From Desulfurellaceae bacterium (lineage in GTDB: Bacteria; Desulfobacterota; Binatia; Bin18): DNA of 51,567 nucleotides. Made by a program: the position numbers and the translations under genes. The stretch's first letter is position 1, and every line of letters begins with the position of its first letter. The notes under the pieces are model-generated. The model searched no databases. It was not told the origin of the DNA and saw only the letters and a program-made list of their open reading frames with translations. Location of the stretch: positions 1 to 51,567 of the forward strand of contig JAGWBB010000004.1 of the NCBI GenBank assembly GCA_021296095.1, given 5' to 3'. Shown here piece by piece: positions 50,397 to 51,567 of this stretch.

Positions 50397-51515
50397 ATGA
50401 ACGCCGAACACCTGCTCACCCACTTTGACCGCCTCGCCGACGCGCCGGACGCCATTCCGCGCTTGCGCCGGTTCATTCTCGACTTGGCTGTACGCGGCAA
50501 GCTGGTCGAGCAGGACCCGAATGATGAGCCGGCGTCGGAACTGTTGAAGCGGATTGCGGCGGAGAAGGCGCGGTTGGTGAAGGCGGGGGAGATGAAGAAA
50601 CGAAAGCCCTTTGCACCGGTTGAACAAGGAGAACAACCCTTCGTGGCGCCGAGCTGTTGGGCTGCGACAAGGCTGGCGTTCATCGCCGAATGCTTAGATT
50701 ATATGCGAAAGCCGGTAAACGGGACCGAGCGCGAACAACGAATCGCGAATAAGTCTCAGTCTGAATTGTTCCCGTATTTCGGTGCAACACAGCAACAGGG
50801 ATGGATCGACGACTACATATTCGACGAGGAACTTGTTCTGCTCGGTGAAGATGGAGTGCCTTTCTTCGAGCCTCTACGCAAAAAAGCTTATCTGATCGCA
50901 GGAAAATTCTGGGTCAATAACCATGCCCATGTGTTTCGCACCATTCTCGTTTCACATCCATACCTGGTCCACTACTTAAACGTCTTTGACTATTCGGGGA
51001 GAGTGGTTGGGGCGACACGATCAAAGCTTAACCAAGCCAAGGCCCTTGATATTCCGATAATGCTCCCGCCCCTCGCCGAACAACACCGCATCGTCGCCAA
51101 AGTCGATGAACTGATGGCTCTCTGCGACCGGCTGGAAGCAGCACGGAAAGAGCGAGAAACCACGCGCAACCGACTGGCAGCGGCAAGCCTCGCTCGTCTC
51201 AGCGCGCCCGCCCCCGACCCGGCGGTATTTCAGAGCCACACCGCCTCCGCCCTCAACAACCTCGCCCCCCTCACCACTCGCCCCGACCAGATCAAGGCGC
51301 TCCGTCAGACTATCCTCAGCTTGGCGGTACGAGGGAATTTGGTGGAGCAGGACCCAAACGATGAGCCAGCAGCGGAGCTGCTGAAGCGGATTCGGGGGTG
51401 GCGGAGTCGTGCAATTGCACAAAAGAAGATTCGAGCGCCACGGAAGCCCCTGGCACCGATAAAGAATGAAGAAAGCCCTTATTCTCGACCTAGAGCGGTT
51501 CACGTTAAGCTGTAG
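50397..51515 (+). CDS. hsdS: Type I specificity subunit HsdS, apparently one-TRD form
   Basis: A 372-residue protein, shorter than the usual 400-600. Order: conserved segment (about 20-75, LAVRGKLVEQDPNDEPASELLKRI), one target-recognition domain (about 80-215), a central coiled-coil region starting LPPLAEQHRIVAKVDELMALCDRLE, and a second copy of the first segment (about 300-360, LAVRGNLVEQDPNDEPAAELLKRI). The frame ends at YSRPRAVHVKL, just where the second recognition domain should begin. No upstream hsdM coupling exists at this copy (start is 20 bases after the antitoxin stop) and no clear ribosome binding site is seen. It may be truncated, or a functional half-subunit. Confidence 0.85.
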   Translation: MNAEHLLTHFDRLADAPDAIPRLRRFILDLAVRGKLVEQDPNDEPASELLKRIAAEKARLVKAGEMKKRKPFAPVEQGEQPFVAPSCWAATRLAFIAECLDYMRKPVNGTEREQRIANKSQSELFPYFGATQQQGWIDDYIFDEELVLLGEDGVPFFEPLRKKAYLIAGKFWVNNHAHVFRTILVSHPYLVHYLNVFDYSGRVVGATRSKLNQAKALDIPIMLPPLAEQHRIVAKVDELMALCDRLEAARKERETTRNRLAAASLARLSAPAPDPAVFQSHTASALNNLAPLTTRPDQIKALRQTILSLAVRGNLVEQDPNDEPAAELLKRIRGWRSRAIAQKKIRAPRKPLAPIKNEESPYSRPRAVHVKL

Positions 51516-51532
51516 CCGTGCCACTCTCGTCA

Positions 51533-51553
51533 TGCCGGACGTGATCCGGCATC
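51533..51553. repeat. Short palindrome after hsdS (dispersed repeat type)
   Basis: ATGCCGGA at 51533-51540 pairs with TCCGGCAT at 51546-51553 around CGTGA. The surrounding words (CGTCATGCCGGA, GATCCGGCATCCAG) are those of an intergenic repeat found widely in bacterial genomes. It begins 18 bases after the hsdS stop and may mark the break point. Confidence 0.6.
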
Positions 51554-51567
51554 CAGCGGCCGAGCGC

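Larger units (their letters stand above)
49635..50430 (+). repeat. 34-bp direct repeats bracketing the toxin-antitoxin cassette
   Basis: Copies at 49635-49668 and 50397-50430 differ at two bases (positions 6 and 30). The 728 bases between them (49669-50396) hold the toxin and antitoxin genes. The repeats coincide with the hsdS start codon and first 11 codons. Confidence 0.85.

Overview
The window looks like a chromosomal segment of an uncultured, GC-rich, Gram-negative, aerobic bacterium. It carries lpxD (lipid A), a TonB-dependent receptor, DUF1302/DUF1329 envelope proteins and an AsmA protein, so there is an outer membrane. It also carries a complete aa3-type (A1) cytochrome c oxidase operon with heme A and heme O synthases. 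Gene content fits a deep proteobacterial, Desulfobacterota, Binatota or Tectomicrobia-like lineage. The sequence alone does not fix the taxon.

Layout. 1-2.3 kb: the start of an exported protein running off the left edge, a gene-poor stretch with a decayed nuclease-like remnant, and a secreted SGNH hydrolase. 2.4-9.4 kb: a rightward set made of a TonB receptor, DUF1329, DUF1302, DUF1326 and DUF2182, probably for uptake and handling of a hydrophobic or metal-linked substrate. 9.5-16.4 kb: a coiled-coil membrane protein with 11-residue repeats, an ATC-hydrolase-like protein, an N-acyl-D-amino-acid deacylase, two small lipoproteins (one with ankyrin repeats), a frameshifted nucleoside transporter and a cation antiporter fused to a PTS IIA domain. 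16.5-21.7 kb: two large secreted hydrolases, a beta-lactamase-fold serine hydrolase and a multidomain metalloprotease. 21.9-25.6 kb: a small DUF1640-like protein, a two-subunit Rieske dioxygenase, an MBL-fold hydrolase, and an RRM protein behind a terminator-like leader hairpin. 25.8-37.6 kb: housekeeping genes (GIY-YIG/DUF123, CDP-alcohol phosphatidyltransferase, pyk, nadE, fxsA, HAD hydrolase, asmA-like, lpxD, hisG, rpmF) and a four-cluster ferredoxin. 38.4-45.1 kb: the cytochrome oxidase operon coxB-ctaD-ctaA-ctaB-(36-aa protein)-subunit III-(98-aa protein)-second subunit III-subunit IV, closed by a strong terminator. 45.6-51.6 kb: tRNA-Arg(CCG) followed at once by a type I restriction-modification locus (hsdR, hsdM, hsdS), with a HigBA-like toxin-antitoxin pair between hsdM and hsdS.

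The most unusual points are these. (1) A roughly 130-residue, Cys-containing module with the signature SGIGxISGWxCEA occurs four times in three otherwise unrelated secreted enzymes (SGNH hydrolase, serine hydrolase, metalloprotease). I do not recognise it as a named domain. (2) The metalloprotease carries what looks like a von Hippel-Lindau beta domain. (3) The toxin-antitoxin cassette is bracketed by a 34-bp near-perfect duplication of the hsdS 5' end, and the surviving hsdS encodes only one target-recognition domain between two conserved repeats. (4) The oxidase operon has two different subunit III genes and two tiny membrane proteins.
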